A stretch of DNA of 64,000 bases from NCBI GenBank assembly GCA_030849805.1, contig JASANZ010002263.1, positions 62,001 through 126,000 on the forward strand, given 5' to 3'. A program made the position numbers and the translations under genes. Source of the DNA: Sergeia podlipaevii. Taxonomy: Eukaryota > Euglenozoa > Kinetoplastea > Trypanosomatida > Trypanosomatidae. The notes under the pieces were generated by a model. That model ran no database searches and was not told the origin of the DNA. It saw nothing but the letters and a program-made list of their open reading frames with translations. Shown piece after piece: positions 26,884 to 37,874 of the stretch (its first letter is position 1; the number at the start of each line of letters is the position of its first letter).

Positions 26884-29139
26884 CTATTGAACACGTGTTA
26901 ATGCCTTCACCTCACTTAGCGCCTCACAAAGCACACTTATAAATTCTTGTGCCGTGAACGGGGAATCTACCAACCCGCCACCACGCCACGCGGACACATT
27001 CAAGAGCAGCGTATCACCCAAGCGTCGATAACTCACGCCGCAACCGTTGTCACAAGGTAGAAACCCAGCAAGCAACACCGAAGGCGGCCAGTCGTCAAAG
27101 CAAGACGACGCCAGTACTGGTTGCACTGTCACCGTCGGCTTTGCCAGAGATTTGTAAACAGGATCTTGAAAAAGCGCCGGAGTAGTGCCAAGCATCCGCT
27201 CGCTAGTGCACTTCAACCCAAATAAGTGCGTGTCCACACATAAGCCCATGTGCACGTCCTTTTTGATTGTGTAGTACTTGCTGAGTGCTGCCTTGCATAG
27301 CGTTGCACGTTCACCCGCGCTCCGACGCTCCGGTGCAGAAGCACACTGCGCGAGCGCGAAGGCCTGGCTCTCGTGCGTGGTAGAATGCACCACACCGCCG
27401 CGACCACGTAAATAGTGCGCCAGGGATGCACGCTCCGACACTATCACCGCGCTCCGGTTCAACCGCCACCACGCTACCTGCACCGCCAACTGCACAAGTG
27501 CATCGACCTCGCGCGGTTCCGCGCCTCCAGTGGGCAAGAACAAGCCGTCTATGACCTCTGTGTGAGTATCAAAACGCGCAATATCACGCTGAAGACGTCG
27601 CTCCGCCCTCAGCGCCACTTGTACCAACTCTGGGGAAACATCCCAGCGCAGTTGAGAGACCGACTCCGTCGCCGGTGCGTCCTTTCGCAAAGACCTCCCA
27701 TCACAGCGCGCAGTATGCAGGCCTACCTCCTCTGCATAGCGCATCGCGGCAGAGCCATCCCCCCAACTGTGCTCATACCCAACTGTAAGCAGCCCGCCTT
27801 CCCCCACATTGACCGAGATACTCTTGTCCCACCAGCGATTGCGTGCTGTAGCCGCATGACGCTTTTGCGAGCCTCCCGCCGCACACAGGAAATCGACCGC
27901 ACCGACTTCGCCTCGGCCTTCCTCCTCCGCATCTAAGTTGAGCACAAACATGGCAGTGTCGACTTGCTCCAGGCTCTTCTGATTGACACTACTGCGCAAC
28001 AGCGCCACACGTGCCGCGTTCCATTCGGTTCGTGGCAAGGACGTGAAGACGCTCACGTCCACCTGCGGTCTCGCCGCTTTCAACTGCACAATACTACGCA
28101 GCCGAGCGTAAATTTGCTGCACTGGCAGGGCGTTGCACTCCGCGTCGGCCACCGTGACGGAATACTGATGACCCTTGTGCTGGACGATAATGTGAGGCAT
28201 AAACCCCACCGCCTTGATCTCGTCCTGTAGCACGCCTGGGATTCTGGTACTGTTATAAAGGTTGTCGTACTCGGAGAGGTCCTGTGGTAGGGCCCGATTG
28301 CCAGACCCCAGCGACATCATCGTTGCACTGAAGTACTCCGAGCAGAGCGCTATCGTGCGCTCAAACCACTCGTCACGATAGTACGGGCCGTTAGCTGCTG
28401 GTGTAAAAGATAAAGATGAAGAGGATGAAGCAATCAGCGGTGGGGCCTTCCCTGATGAAGTCGCAACTTCTGTATAGGCAATGCTAGGACGCAGCGTGTT
28501 GTTGATATAGAGCTTGTAAAGTTGAACCGAGCTTGCCACCCAGAATGCAGCCCGCGTAAGCATATCATCCTTGTCCTCATCCGGCGTACACAATATCTCG
28601 CTATGGCCGTTGAAGGGGAGCGGCAGCCTCGCCTTTAGCGCACCGTCGAACCAGTCAGAAGAGATGTATGATGTGTGTTTGTTTGCGTGGTCTGTGCGAG
28701 TGAGCTCCGCCTGCAATGTGCGGCCTTCATTCGCGGTGAAGGAGCGCACAAGTGCGGCACACTTTTTAAACTGCGCCGGGGGTAAAGTTGGTGCGATAAT
28801 ATCGAGGTAAGTGTCTGTCGTAAATTCCAGCGGAGGAACTGGGAGGCGTGGCAGACTGCGCTGGAAGTGGCGAGTGGCCAGTAACGACGGCGTGAGTGGG
28901 GCGACGCGGTGGCGATGCTTCTGCTGCTCGCTCTCTGCATGGGTGACCGCGTTTCGCAGCATACCCCAGTTCCCTGTAGTCACTGGAAAGTGAGAAGGAG
29001 AAGAGGAAGCTCCAGCAGCAGATGCTGAGGTGCTAGTAGGGCCGGCAGAAGTTGAACTACTCACGGCTCGTGTACATAACACACACCACGGTGACGCAGG
29101 AGTCACAAAAGAGACGCAAATGCAACGTCGAGTATGCAT
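26884..29139 (-). CDS. carnitine/choline O-acyltransferase (carnitine palmitoyltransferase-like)
   Basis: A 751-residue enzyme that moves acyl groups between carnitine and CoA, normally in mitochondria. After a Ser/Ala-rich N-terminus that could be a presequence comes the family's first motif (LPRLPVPPLEFTTDTYLDII). Next are a RNRWWDKSI block and the catalytic His457 in YEHSWGDG, then QLAVQVAWWRLN, DTHLFGLK and a C-terminal NGCGVSYR block. The usual Tyr-Glu-Ser-x-Ser-Thr carnitine-site motif is altered to THESQAF. The ATG at 29139 is chosen; the frame runs 49 codons further only from a GTG through a low-complexity Arg/Glu stretch. The 5' flank is a GA-rich tract on the coding strand. Confidence 0.88.
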   Translation of the reverse strand: MHTRRCICVSFVTPASPWCVLCTRAVSSSTSAGPTSTSASAAGASSSPSHFPVTTGNWGMLRNAVTHAESEQQKHRHRVAPLTPSLLATRHFQRSLPRLPVPPLEFTTDTYLDIIAPTLPPAQFKKCAALVRSFTANEGRTLQAELTRTDHANKHTSYISSDWFDGALKARLPLPFNGHSEILCTPDEDKDDMLTRAAFWVASSVQLYKLYINNTLRPSIAYTEVATSSGKAPPLIASSSSSLSFTPAANGPYYRDEWFERTIALCSEYFSATMMSLGSGNRALPQDLSEYDNLYNSTRIPGVLQDEIKAVGFMPHIIVQHKGHQYSVTVADAECNALPVQQIYARLRSIVQLKAARPQVDVSVFTSLPRTEWNAARVALLRSSVNQKSLEQVDTAMFVLNLDAEEEGRGEVGAVDFLCAAGGSQKRHAATARNRWWDKSISVNVGEGGLLTVGYEHSWGDGSAAMRYAEEVGLHTARCDGRSLRKDAPATESVSQLRWDVSPELVQVALRAERRLQRDIARFDTHTEVIDGLFLPTGGAEPREVDALVQLAVQVAWWRLNRSAVIVSERASLAHYLRGRGGVVHSTTHESQAFALAQCASAPERRSAGERATLCKAALSKYYTIKKDVHMGLCVDTHLFGLKCTSERMLGTTPALFQDPVYKSLAKPTVTVQPVLASSCFDDWPPSVLLAGFLPCDNGCGVSYRRLGDTLLLNVSAWRGGGLVDSPFTAQEFISVLCEALSEVKALTRVQ

Positions 29140-29776
29140 AGTTAGTAGCAAGTTTCTCTCCCTCTCTCTCCCTCTCTCTCTCTTTGTTGTTGTTTTGGAT
29201 TTTTCGATTTCTGAATGTATAAAGTACTTTGATAATGAGCGACAAGATATATAGTGTGAGCGGAAGCAAAGCCCACTCACGCACACCCGGCTTCCAATAC
29301 GATGGATTTGATTCCGTACTGTTTAGATAATAGAATGTTGTTAGGTATCGTGTCCAACCAAAATATCATCAAAAGAAGAGGACAAAAAAAATTGAAAATA
29401 ATAGGAAAAGTGAAAGTACATGTATTTCAACAGACAATAGAGGGTACACCACACCCAAGAGGAAATGCATTTAGCGATATAGATACCACAGATTTTTTTT
29501 TAAAGTGTTCATACTAACATCATCATGCAAAAACACGCACACATAATATGATACTCCTCTTTGTGAATGCATATATATATATATATATCCATAATAACCG
29601 TCAACAACAACAACAACAAGATGTGACTGAGAACAACAGTGTAAATATAAAGTAATCCACAAAAAGCGATTAAGTAGAAGAACCCAAAGGCATGCCCCAA
29701 AGAGAGAGAGAAAACGTACGATAATGTCCAAAAATGTCCAACGAGAACATATCTGAAACGTATATATGTGCACTCT
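29140..29776. other. spacer between p47-like and carnitine acyltransferase genes
   Basis: CT-rich plus strand at 29157-29182 (GA repeats on the transcribed strand, just before the acyltransferase ATG), a TA repeat (29571-29588) and an AAC repeat (29600-29618). No gene seen. Confidence 0.7.
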
Positions 29777-30700
29777 CTACGCGGGTCGCATCGAGACGAT
29801 GCTACGCTCCAGCTTCTCTTCAGCGATAGTGTGGGGGCGGGTAGACACATCCAGCGTGCGTGGCGGACGGTCGCGAGTGACAAGGTCAAAGCTTGCTATA
29901 GCTGGCTGGTACGTGTGCGCAAGATAGTAAAGATCCTCCACAGTATGTCGATTAGGATTCACCTTGAACTCCTTCTGCTGTGCGAAGGTGTTAACGATGC
30001 GCACAACAGTGCTTGCCTCCGCCTCGTTATAATCAAAGGAGCCATTGCGGTCGTACGTGAACGCGCGCATGGCCACTTTTTCTTTTCCACCATCCAAGCG
30101 GCGGCCCTCGCCTTGAAAGGGCACACGCGCCGTGAACTCCTCTTGCATCTCATTACGAACCCTCAAGGACACGTCAGCATTTGGGTAAGCTGCAGCCAGC
30201 GCCTCTGGCACACGTCCCTCCTTAAGTGCAGCGAAGAATGACCTCCCATTTGGTGTATCGTAGGACTGCAAAACACCGCTCTCATCGATCACATAACCGT
30301 TCTTGTAGAAGGAGACAGTTGCCTCGCGCTCCTCACGCAACGTCGCTGCGATAGCGGGGCTCTCTTGTTCCGTGTGGCCGAGTCGTCTTCCGGTCCCAAA
30401 GAATGCCTGAGAGCCACCAGTCGCAGTGGGTTCGGCCCCACCGTTCTCCTCCGCAGCCATTTTGATTAGCTCATCAACTGTTGCCTGCATATCCGGCCTA
30501 GGACCAGAAGATTGCCCAACTTGATAACGTGCTTTCTCAATGAACTGGTTTGTGTCATCAGGGGGAGGTGGCGGGGACTTTACAATGCGGGTTATCACCC
30601 AGCCATTCGCTACCAACAGATCACGAGCCTCCTCAGCAGTGATGCCCGGCTTAAGAGACATGAGCTCTCTAATAAGATCGCTTCTTTCTTGGTTGGCCAT
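29777..30700 (-). CDS. p47/Shp1-like p97 (VCP/Cdc48) cofactor with UBA-like, SEP and UBX domains
   Basis: A 307-residue protein with the full architecture of p47: a UBA-like helix bundle (residues 1-45, GITAEEARDLLVANGW), a Pro-rich linker, a GTGRRLG motif (102-108) that precedes the SEP domain in p47 proteins, SEP (about 128-205, FYKNGYVIDE ... GRVPEAL) and a C-terminal UBX domain (about 230-307). It should bring the p97 ATPase to ubiquitinated or membrane-fusion substrates. The UBX p97-contact loop, normally TxFPR, reads TRDRPPR, so the Phe-Pro-Arg touch-point is not standard. Start and stop are clear. Confidence 0.9.
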   Translation of the reverse strand: MANQERSDLIRELMSLKPGITAEEARDLLVANGWVITRIVKSPPPPPDDTNQFIEKARYQVGQSSGPRPDMQATVDELIKMAAEENGGAEPTATGGSQAFFGTGRRLGHTEQESPAIAATLREEREATVSFYKNGYVIDESGVLQSYDTPNGRSFFAALKEGRVPEALAAAYPNADVSLRVRNEMQEEFTARVPFQGEGRRLDGGKEKVAMRAFTYDRNGSFDYNEAEASTVVRIVNTFAQQKEFKVNPNRHTVEDLYYLAHTYQPAIASFDLVTRDRPPRTLDVSTRPHTIAEEKLERSIVSMRPA

Positions 30701-31100
30701 TTCTATTGTTTATTCTTTATTTTTTTTAAAGTGTATTCCGCCTTGTGCAATGTAGTACTTCTCAAGCTTCCGAACTATCGAAAAACAATATTTTTTCAAT
30801 CATAGACGCAATTAAACCATATAAGATATAAATAAAGAGCAAGAATAAAGTGACTGATAGCTGTTCAATCAAAAAAAAAAAAAGATAAATTGTTTTTTTT
30901 TTCATTTAATAGAAAGTAGCGCGTAACGATCACTGAACGTAAGAGCATAATGTAAAGCACAGTTAATATGACAATGTGCATTTATGCGTTTACATACATA
31001 TTAAGTCTTGGTAGTGCAAAGCAAAATGTCTTTCCTCCAAGAAGATTTCTCCAAAAAAAAAAAGGAGCGGAGGAAAGGAGTAATGCGTTGCAGCATATTC

Positions 31101-31150
31101 GATAGAGAGCTACAATCACTCTCTATCAAAAAATCATTCTTTGTATGATT
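31101..31150. repeat. pair of adjacent inverted repeats (hairpin-forming)
   Basis: GATAGAGAG (31101-31109) pairs perfectly with CTCTCTATC (31119-31127) across a 9-base loop. Five bases on, AATCAT (31132-31137) pairs with ATGATT (31145-31150) across a 7-base loop. Both lie in the flank of the 857-residue gene and would fold in RNA of either strand. Confidence 0.7.
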
Positions 31151-31495
31151 CTTCTCTCTTTCCCCTCACCATTTTTTTTTTTGATAACCGTATCAGATAT
31201 ATAAAAAAAACAATTGCTTCTTCTGAATTTTTTTAAGTAATAATAATAACCTTTCTCTCATTTTCGCTTATGGCCACTAGCGTTCCAGTAATGCGGTGTT
31301 TAAATAGAACCTTTAGAATAAAAAAAGAAGAAAAAAGTCTAATCTCCTTGACACAAAGCAACAAAAAAATTGATGATGATGACAACGCTCAAAACAGCAA
31401 TCTGTCCCCTCTTCGATGCATAGTAGGAAGCCTTTCTTTTATATATATATATCCTCCCAGCAAAAAGCTGCGAGATGTATAGAGGAGGAGGCGGA

Positions 31496-31506
31496 GGGGG
31501 GGGGGG
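31496..31506. repeat. G11 homopolymer
   Basis: Run of 11 G on the plus strand inside a GA/GGA-rich stretch (31480-31512). Confidence 0.9.
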
Positions 31507-32273
31507 AGAGGGATATCATATCAAACAAATAGCACGTAAAATAAAAAACCGTGCACACACACATATATATATATATACAGAAAATTTAACAACACTTTCT
31601 TACGAAGAGAAAAAGAGGACATTTATGAAAGTAGATGAAGAAAAGAAGAGAAGAGTCACCTGTATGACCGATAGATCCCATTCACGAGCTAGTATATTTA
31701 TACATGCGTAACCGTATATACACATACACACACACACGTTATTCAAGATGGAACACATCTCTTTCCAAAACGAAAAAAAAACCCCGCAGCTACTCACGAT
31801 TACGTGTCGTTTGCAGTGTATCTCCATTGTGGTCCACTGCACGCACATATATATTTCATTCTTACATGCTTGCGGTGTCTCAACAAACTACTCATGAAGA
31901 CATACCTTTGGAGCCGTGGCCTGCAAATGCGTGCTATGCATATATATATGAAGCAACTGCATGAGTACAAAAATAATAGCTAAATGAATTGAAAAAGCAC
32001 CATCATCAAGTCTCTCTCTTAAAAAAAAAAGGGGATGGAAAATAGAATAAAAGAGAGAGGCTGCACATATCATCATTTTACATGCTGAAGTATAGAGCAG
32101 CAGAAAAAGTATGTCACACTACGCAAAAAAACAGAAAAAAAACAGAAAAAAAAACCGAGGGGACGAAAAGACCACACAATATAATAAACACTCCTTGCGC
32201 ATCCCTCTAACACCATACACAACTGCCGGACTTCCTAAAGCAACACACATAACCACGTACACGCGTGCCAAGC

Positions 32274-32297
32274 AATAATAATAATAATAATAATAAT
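32274..32297. repeat. AAT trinucleotide repeat
   Basis: Eight AAT units on the plus strand. Confidence 0.9.
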
Positions 32298-32718
32298 GTT
32301 TAATGTAGATGTATTTTTCCTCGCTCCCCACGCACACGCACACATACGTATACACGCATATACACAGTCACCCTTGAGTAGGTTGATGCTTTGTCTATTG
32401 CGCGCATTCGTGGATGAAAGAGGGTGAGCAAAGCATGAGCTTGGAAGGCTTGTCGTGACACACACACACACACACATACACACATACGCAATCATATACA
32501 TATGTTTAAGTTTGCGTTTATCGTTATGAAAGTTAACCAAAATGAAGCAGATGAAAGTAAGAAAAAAAAAGCAATAAAGATACTTCGTCAAAGAATGGCA
32601 CTGCACATCCCCAACTGTCATATTTTTCTTTTTTTAAGTGAGCAAATACTAGTGATAACAGTGATTCACGGGGGAGAGCGCAGTTTTCGTGTCATCGTCT
32701 CAAGACACTCCGCCATGT

Positions 32719-35292
32719 TCAAGTACAAATCTCCGTTCCTTCCGCCGCGCCATCCTCATCTTGCGACGTTGTCAATGAATAAACCGATAACCTATTCGCG
32801 AAGGCCCGACACGCCCAGCGTTCCAAGTCTGCCACATCATCCAGTTCGCACGCAAAGGATGTACTCCACTCAGGGCACGGCGGCTTCGTTGCGGCTGCGG
32901 GGGTACATGACGACACTCCCAAGTCATTTCTGTCCTTGTCAGCGGTACCCGAGGCCTGGCTCTCCGCCTCATCTGGCCGGTGAGAGACCAACACAGGGCT
33001 TGCCATAGCCGTCGCCGTCGAAGCAACAACCTCCTTGAGTGGCAGCCTTGCTGCTGTCTTGCGCTCCTCCGCGCAGGCGGTCAAGCCACACCACGTCTTC
33101 CCTCCTTCACAGTGCGCGGGGCAAGAAGGAGAAGAGACACCGGGCGCCTTGGTCTTCACCTTCATGTCCGTAAGCTGCTCGCCTCTCTCGCCTTCTCCAT
33201 CGCTCTGCTTTTCATCCACTTCCTCATGAAGCGCACAACTGCTAGAAAAAAGAACTTTGCATTCGAAAGGATCGGAGAAGTGTAGAGGAGCCGCTGCCGC
33301 TGTTTCACATTCGCCTGCTAGCGCATTGTCTCCACGCTTCCCTACACTAGTAATAGCAGTAGTACCTATAGCAAGTTCGTTCTGGCGCCCTAAGTGTGTC
33401 TCGGTCATCTTCCCCATTTCAGTGCTGAGAGAAGTAGGTTTATCACACGACTTGGCAGTAGAGGCACCTGTGCTCCCTTCCCTACGCAGAGCAACATCCG
33501 TCATGGCAGCGGCAATAGAAAGCGCAACTGCACCATCTAGCAGCATCTCATTCGAAAACGAGGACGGCACGCGAGCAGTTGAGAGACAAGCACGACCATC
33601 CGCGATAGTAACGGTGGTGGTGTTGACGTCGCTATGCTTGAATGACCCGAGGGCAGCAGGGTCTGGGCACATCATGATATGCACCCCAGAGTTCACGATA
33701 CCCGCATCCCCGGTGGCGCCGATGGAGTGTGAAGCCACGCTTCCACCGCATCCACCAAAGTGCTCCGTGGCAAAGTTTCTCGAGGAGCAACACGACGTTG
33801 AAGAAAGCACGCTCGTACTCGTCCGGTCGTTGCAACAGCTACCAGTAATGGCAGAAAAGGGGATGCTTGCCTGCACTTGAGAAGCATCCGCCACCCCCGT
33901 CATCGTTGCGTTAGACGTCGTAGGCGACACAACCACATCCATCTTTAGCCGCGCACGCGCTTCTGCGAGCTCGTCCACATTCGAGTTCGCTACTGCTGCA
34001 ACCACATCATTCAGTGAAAGCAATTGGCACTCCTTCAAAACTCCTTGCAGGCACGGTGCCACGCGTGTCGGTGTAAAGGCGTGCTGAGAGCGTATAGCAT
34101 TGCTGCTGCTGCTGCTGCATTTCCTGTGGTGTCTTGTTGGAACGGCAAGAGAGGACGCGACGTGAGGACGTGAGATGGCGCTGCTGGCATCACGGTCGCC
34201 GCAGGGGAAGGGGCAGCACCCATCGTCCAAGATAGGCTGGATAGGAAATTGCGGCAGCGGAGAGCTATCCCGCGGTCCATCACTGCTGACTCTAAGTGTT
34301 CTGGCTGAAATAGTACTAGATATCGCAGATGACGATGAGTTCAAAACGACGCCGCGGCCCGCAGCGGCCCTGCCTGGAGCAGTGAAAGAAACCGGTGAGC
34401 ATGACGGAGCGACTCGCGGACTCGTCTCCAGCACAAACGCGCGAAGACCACTGAAATCCTGCCCAGCAAGATAACCCACGGAGCTCCTCGAATGTTTTTG
34501 GGGCAGCGTTGTCCCCAACAAAGCGTGTTGCTTGTTGTGCTGCTCAGCAGAATACCTGGTGTGGCTGCTGCATGAGTGGAGATTGGCAGATGATGGTATG
34601 CTGAATGAGCCGAGCTCATTAAAGTGTGGCTGTGGCAGCTGCTGCTGTCGGTGCTGGTACTTTGACGTATGGCGACAGCTTTCAAAGGACGACACAGGGC
34701 ACTCCCGCGTTGGTGATATCGGATCTTGTGTCGGCGAATTCACAGCATGATAGAGACGGTAAAAACTGTCAAAACCGGCAGCACCCTCAGCAGCAGTAGC
34801 CATCCTACCACGTGACGACGTGGTAGACCAGCCTGGACCCTCCCCTCTTACCCGTGGACCCCACAAGCGCGCCGTACGCGCCGCTGAAGATATTGAAGCA
34901 GTCGACGAGCACGACGTTGTGGAAGGCATATCTGTACATGGCACGAGCAGCTTGGTGCCTGTGTTGATGGTAGTACCAGGTGCGGTCTGTGCATAGAAGA
35001 ACCCGGTCTGAGCGCACTGTGGCAAACTGCCGCTGCTGCTCTGATGTGGGTATTCCCTGTCGCAAAAGTCAGCGGCAGCGAACTGTGGAGGAGCATCAGA
35101 GGGCAGCTCAAAATGAAAATCCGGGGCCTTGCGCAGTAGCACTGACAGTGAAGAAGATGGTGGTGATTCATTCACATTAGACCCTGCAGCCACGCTACAA
35201 AGTGGGTAGTCTTCTACAGATAATGCACTAAGATCGTGCTGGTCTGCATCCGCACTATCGATGTCCTTGCCGCTCATACACGAAGATATCAT
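32719..35292 (-). CDS. hypothetical Ser-rich disordered protein, 857 residues
   Basis: Not recognised. The frame is long, GC-rich and clearly coding. The protein is dominated by Ser, Thr, Ala and Pro with short homopolymers (SSSS, PPSSSS, many CSS clusters) and little predicted order. A possibly folded segment lies near residues 425-450 (LSLNDVVAAVANSNVDELAEARARL), another near 610-630 (AVALSIAAAMTDVALRREG), and the C-terminal 45 residues hold Trp and acidic residues. No signal peptide, membrane span or catalytic motif. A second in-frame ATG five codons in (MSGKDIDSAD) could be the true start. Confidence 0.8.
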   Translation of the reverse strand: MISSCMSGKDIDSADADQHDLSALSVEDYPLCSVAAGSNVNESPPSSSLSVLLRKAPDFHFELPSDAPPQFAAADFCDREYPHQSSSGSLPQCAQTGFFYAQTAPGTTINTGTKLLVPCTDMPSTTSCSSTASISSAARTARLWGPRVRGEGPGWSTTSSRGRMATAAEGAAGFDSFYRLYHAVNSPTQDPISPTRECPVSSFESCRHTSKYQHRQQQLPQPHFNELGSFSIPSSANLHSCSSHTRYSAEQHNKQHALLGTTLPQKHSRSSVGYLAGQDFSGLRAFVLETSPRVAPSCSPVSFTAPGRAAAGRGVVLNSSSSAISSTISARTLRVSSDGPRDSSPLPQFPIQPILDDGCCPFPCGDRDASSAISRPHVASSLAVPTRHHRKCSSSSSNAIRSQHAFTPTRVAPCLQGVLKECQLLSLNDVVAAVANSNVDELAEARARLKMDVVVSPTTSNATMTGVADASQVQASIPFSAITGSCCNDRTSTSVLSSTSCCSSRNFATEHFGGCGGSVASHSIGATGDAGIVNSGVHIMMCPDPAALGSFKHSDVNTTTVTIADGRACLSTARVPSSFSNEMLLDGAVALSIAAAMTDVALRREGSTGASTAKSCDKPTSLSTEMGKMTETHLGRQNELAIGTTAITSVGKRGDNALAGECETAAAAPLHFSDPFECKVLFSSSCALHEEVDEKQSDGEGERGEQLTDMKVKTKAPGVSSPSCPAHCEGGKTWCGLTACAEERKTAARLPLKEVVASTATAMASPVLVSHRPDEAESQASGTADKDRNDLGVSSCTPAAATKPPCPEWSTSFACELDDVADLERWACRAFANRLSVYSLTTSQDEDGAAEGTEICT

Positions 35293-37874
35293 TACAAGCC
35301 CTGCCCCCTTCCAACCACACTCTTTTTTTTTTCACAATAAAGAAAGGCACAAAACAAGGAAATGATTGCCAACAATGAAAGAAGATGATTCGCCCCTAGT
35401 GCTTCTGTCCTTGATCGAGATACAAACGATAAGAACAAAGAACAAAAATACGAAAATATGCCGACCTCTACGCAGATTCCAGTGCGTAGAAAAGAAAAAA
35501 AAAAGGAAAAAAAAATGCACACACACACGCACACACAACTCCTTTTTCTGTTGCTAACGACTCGTTTTCAAAAGTAATGAACTCTCACTTGTATTGTTTT
35601 TTTTTTGTTTCTTTCTTCTTGTCTCTCTCTCTCTCTCTCAATGTGATTATTCGGTCTTTCTTTTCCTTCCTTAAGAATACAGAGCACCGATCTTCTTTCC
35701 CCTTTCTTTTTCTTTGTAAAGAGAGAAACAACAAGAGATACAAAACGTTGATTATGCCTATAAGTAATACATATATATCGCACACGGTGTACACAAGATC
35801 ACCTTGCGTGGACCACTTCAACACCTCCACCTCGTTCCCTAGCCTACTTTTACGTATGTAGACGAAAGGAGCTCAGTTCAGGTGTAGTATCAGGAAGAGA
35901 AGGCAAAAAAAAAAAATGTTCCGCCACACATACAAAAAAAAAAAAAAGCGCGCAGCTTCTCTTAAAAGGAAACCCCTACTGTGAAGAAAGGATTCCCTCC
36001 AAAAAAAGAAATGAGTTAAATAAAGAAAATCGTTGTGCCACCACCTCTATACGTTTTTTTTTCTATCGTTTCGTTTGGCCTGCTATGCGTATTGTTCCTA
36101 TGCTAACACCTATACAAAGTTACTTTCTATATACTGAAAGAAAAAAATTCCTCTTCTTTTCTTTTTGAATGAACACACACACACACAGACAGAGAAAGAG
36201 AGATCCACAAACTCCTTAAGAAATTTGCGGTTTGATAACAGACGCTCAGCCTCTAGAAGATAATAAAGAGCACCTCACCTTCCTTGAACTAGGGCTCGCT
36301 ACAAGTATTCTTGAGTGAGAGAAAGAAAAAGAAAAATGCACTTGACGCCTATAGTTATTGATATATATACAGAAGAATTCAGCGTTTCAGTGGCTAAGTC
36401 AAGCTATGCTTACGTATACAGGCGAATTATCAAAAGATGAAGCGCTGTAAGCTAAGTCAAAAGAAAAAAAAATGATAGGTAAGGGAAAATAAGTTCGCTT
36501 TTCCCTGATAAACTGATATCCTATGCAACAATAACGCAGAAAGCAGAAGAGGCGTTTATCAGTAACGGCGCGTGAAAGTATGCCTGTTTTGTCTTTCCTA
36601 AGGAGCGAATATAGAGAGGGATGGATAGATATTCGTGTAGGCAAAAAAAAAAAAAAAAATGCTGTAGCTTAAAAACTCCCTAAATGAATCGTCTTATATT
36701 AGTAAATAAAAATGAAATGGTGCGATGTAACTGGACGCACACATAAATAAGAGAAACAGTGTAAAGGAAAATGGATCAAGTGAATGAATAGCTGTCTGCG
36801 ACAGCACACGCATACACACGTGCACACACACAGACACGCTCTTTCCAAATACGAAAAAAATGTTTTACAAATATATAATAAAGAAGAAAAAAAGAGAAGC
36901 AGGTCAGAAAAAATGTTAAGCTACAAGTATTCGCAATGCAAGTGTGCAACAACAGCTATCTGGTATTAGAAGCCCAGTGATGTGAACCTCGCCGTGTACA
37001 TGTGCACAATACATATATGCACCCACGACAGTTACTTTATTATAAACATTTGAATATGTATTTTTGACTCTTGTCTTTGATTATTGTGATCAATGACTGT
37101 GACTTCCATTGCGCCTTTCAAAAAAAATTTTTTTTCAAAGGAATGAATAGTAGCAAGTACAACTCTGTATATAACTCACTACAGATGATAGGCAACATAC
37201 ACACCTATATCGGAAAACGGCAAAAACACGCGCACACACACACAAACATAATAACAAGAGATAAATAAAAAAACAAGAAAACACAAGAGAACAGGAAAGC
37301 AAACAGTAGCAATAGCCCATATATATATGTATCCCTATAACGTAGATGAAATATTGCAAAGACGCTCCGTACATTCATTTTTTTTTTCTAAAAGGCAAAA
37401 AAAAAAAAAGGAGAAGTCCCCGTGGCACTTGAAAGTACTCGTCGAATTGCGTGCTGTAAAAGATGCATTACGTAGACAGCACAAAAGTACATTCGAATAT
37501 ATATATATATTTATATATTTATATATATTTATATAAGCGGCAAACAAAAGAAAAATAAAAATAAAAATAAAGAGAACATTTTTCATGCAACAGTAGCACT
37601 GGAATACACATGAGCTCACAGAATCACGCGCGCACACACACACACACTAGGGCACGGGCATATATATCAAGTATTGCTAAAGTCCTTCCTGTATGTCAGC
37701 TGTTAATTCCCATCGCATCTCTTATCAATGTTACTTTTGATACACTCACTCAGAAAACTTGGGTCTGTTCTATACTGTTGTCCTGGTTCTATCATGCTTA
37801 ATTCTCTTTATTATTATTATTATTTTTTCCTTCTCTCCCTCCTCCTTCTTCTGTAATACGATAAATATACGTTC
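35293..37874. other. 2.6 kb spacer, no supported gene
   Basis: A-tracts, CT repeats (35623-35640), CA repeats (36175-36187, 37232-37242, 37634-37646), TA-rich runs (37498-37535), a TTA repeat (37806-37826, opposite in orientation to the others) and a near-perfect palindrome (37114-37141, listed separately). Confidence 0.65.
37114..37141. repeat. 28-bp near-perfect palindrome with A8T8 core
   Basis: CCTTTC, then eight A, eight T, and CAAAGG. The arms are perfectly complementary except for one C/C mismatch. It can form a cruciform or hairpin; A8T8 is also a strong DNA-bending or nucleosome-excluding element. Confidence 0.85.

Larger units (their letters stand above)
30701..32718. other. 2.0 kb spacer, no supported gene
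   Basis: A-tracts, two adjacent inverted repeats (31101-31150, listed separately), a G11 run (31496-31506), TA and CA repeats (31438-31451, 31563-31578, 32461-32476) and an AAT repeat (32274-32297). Short ORFs here are low-complexity. Confidence 0.65.
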
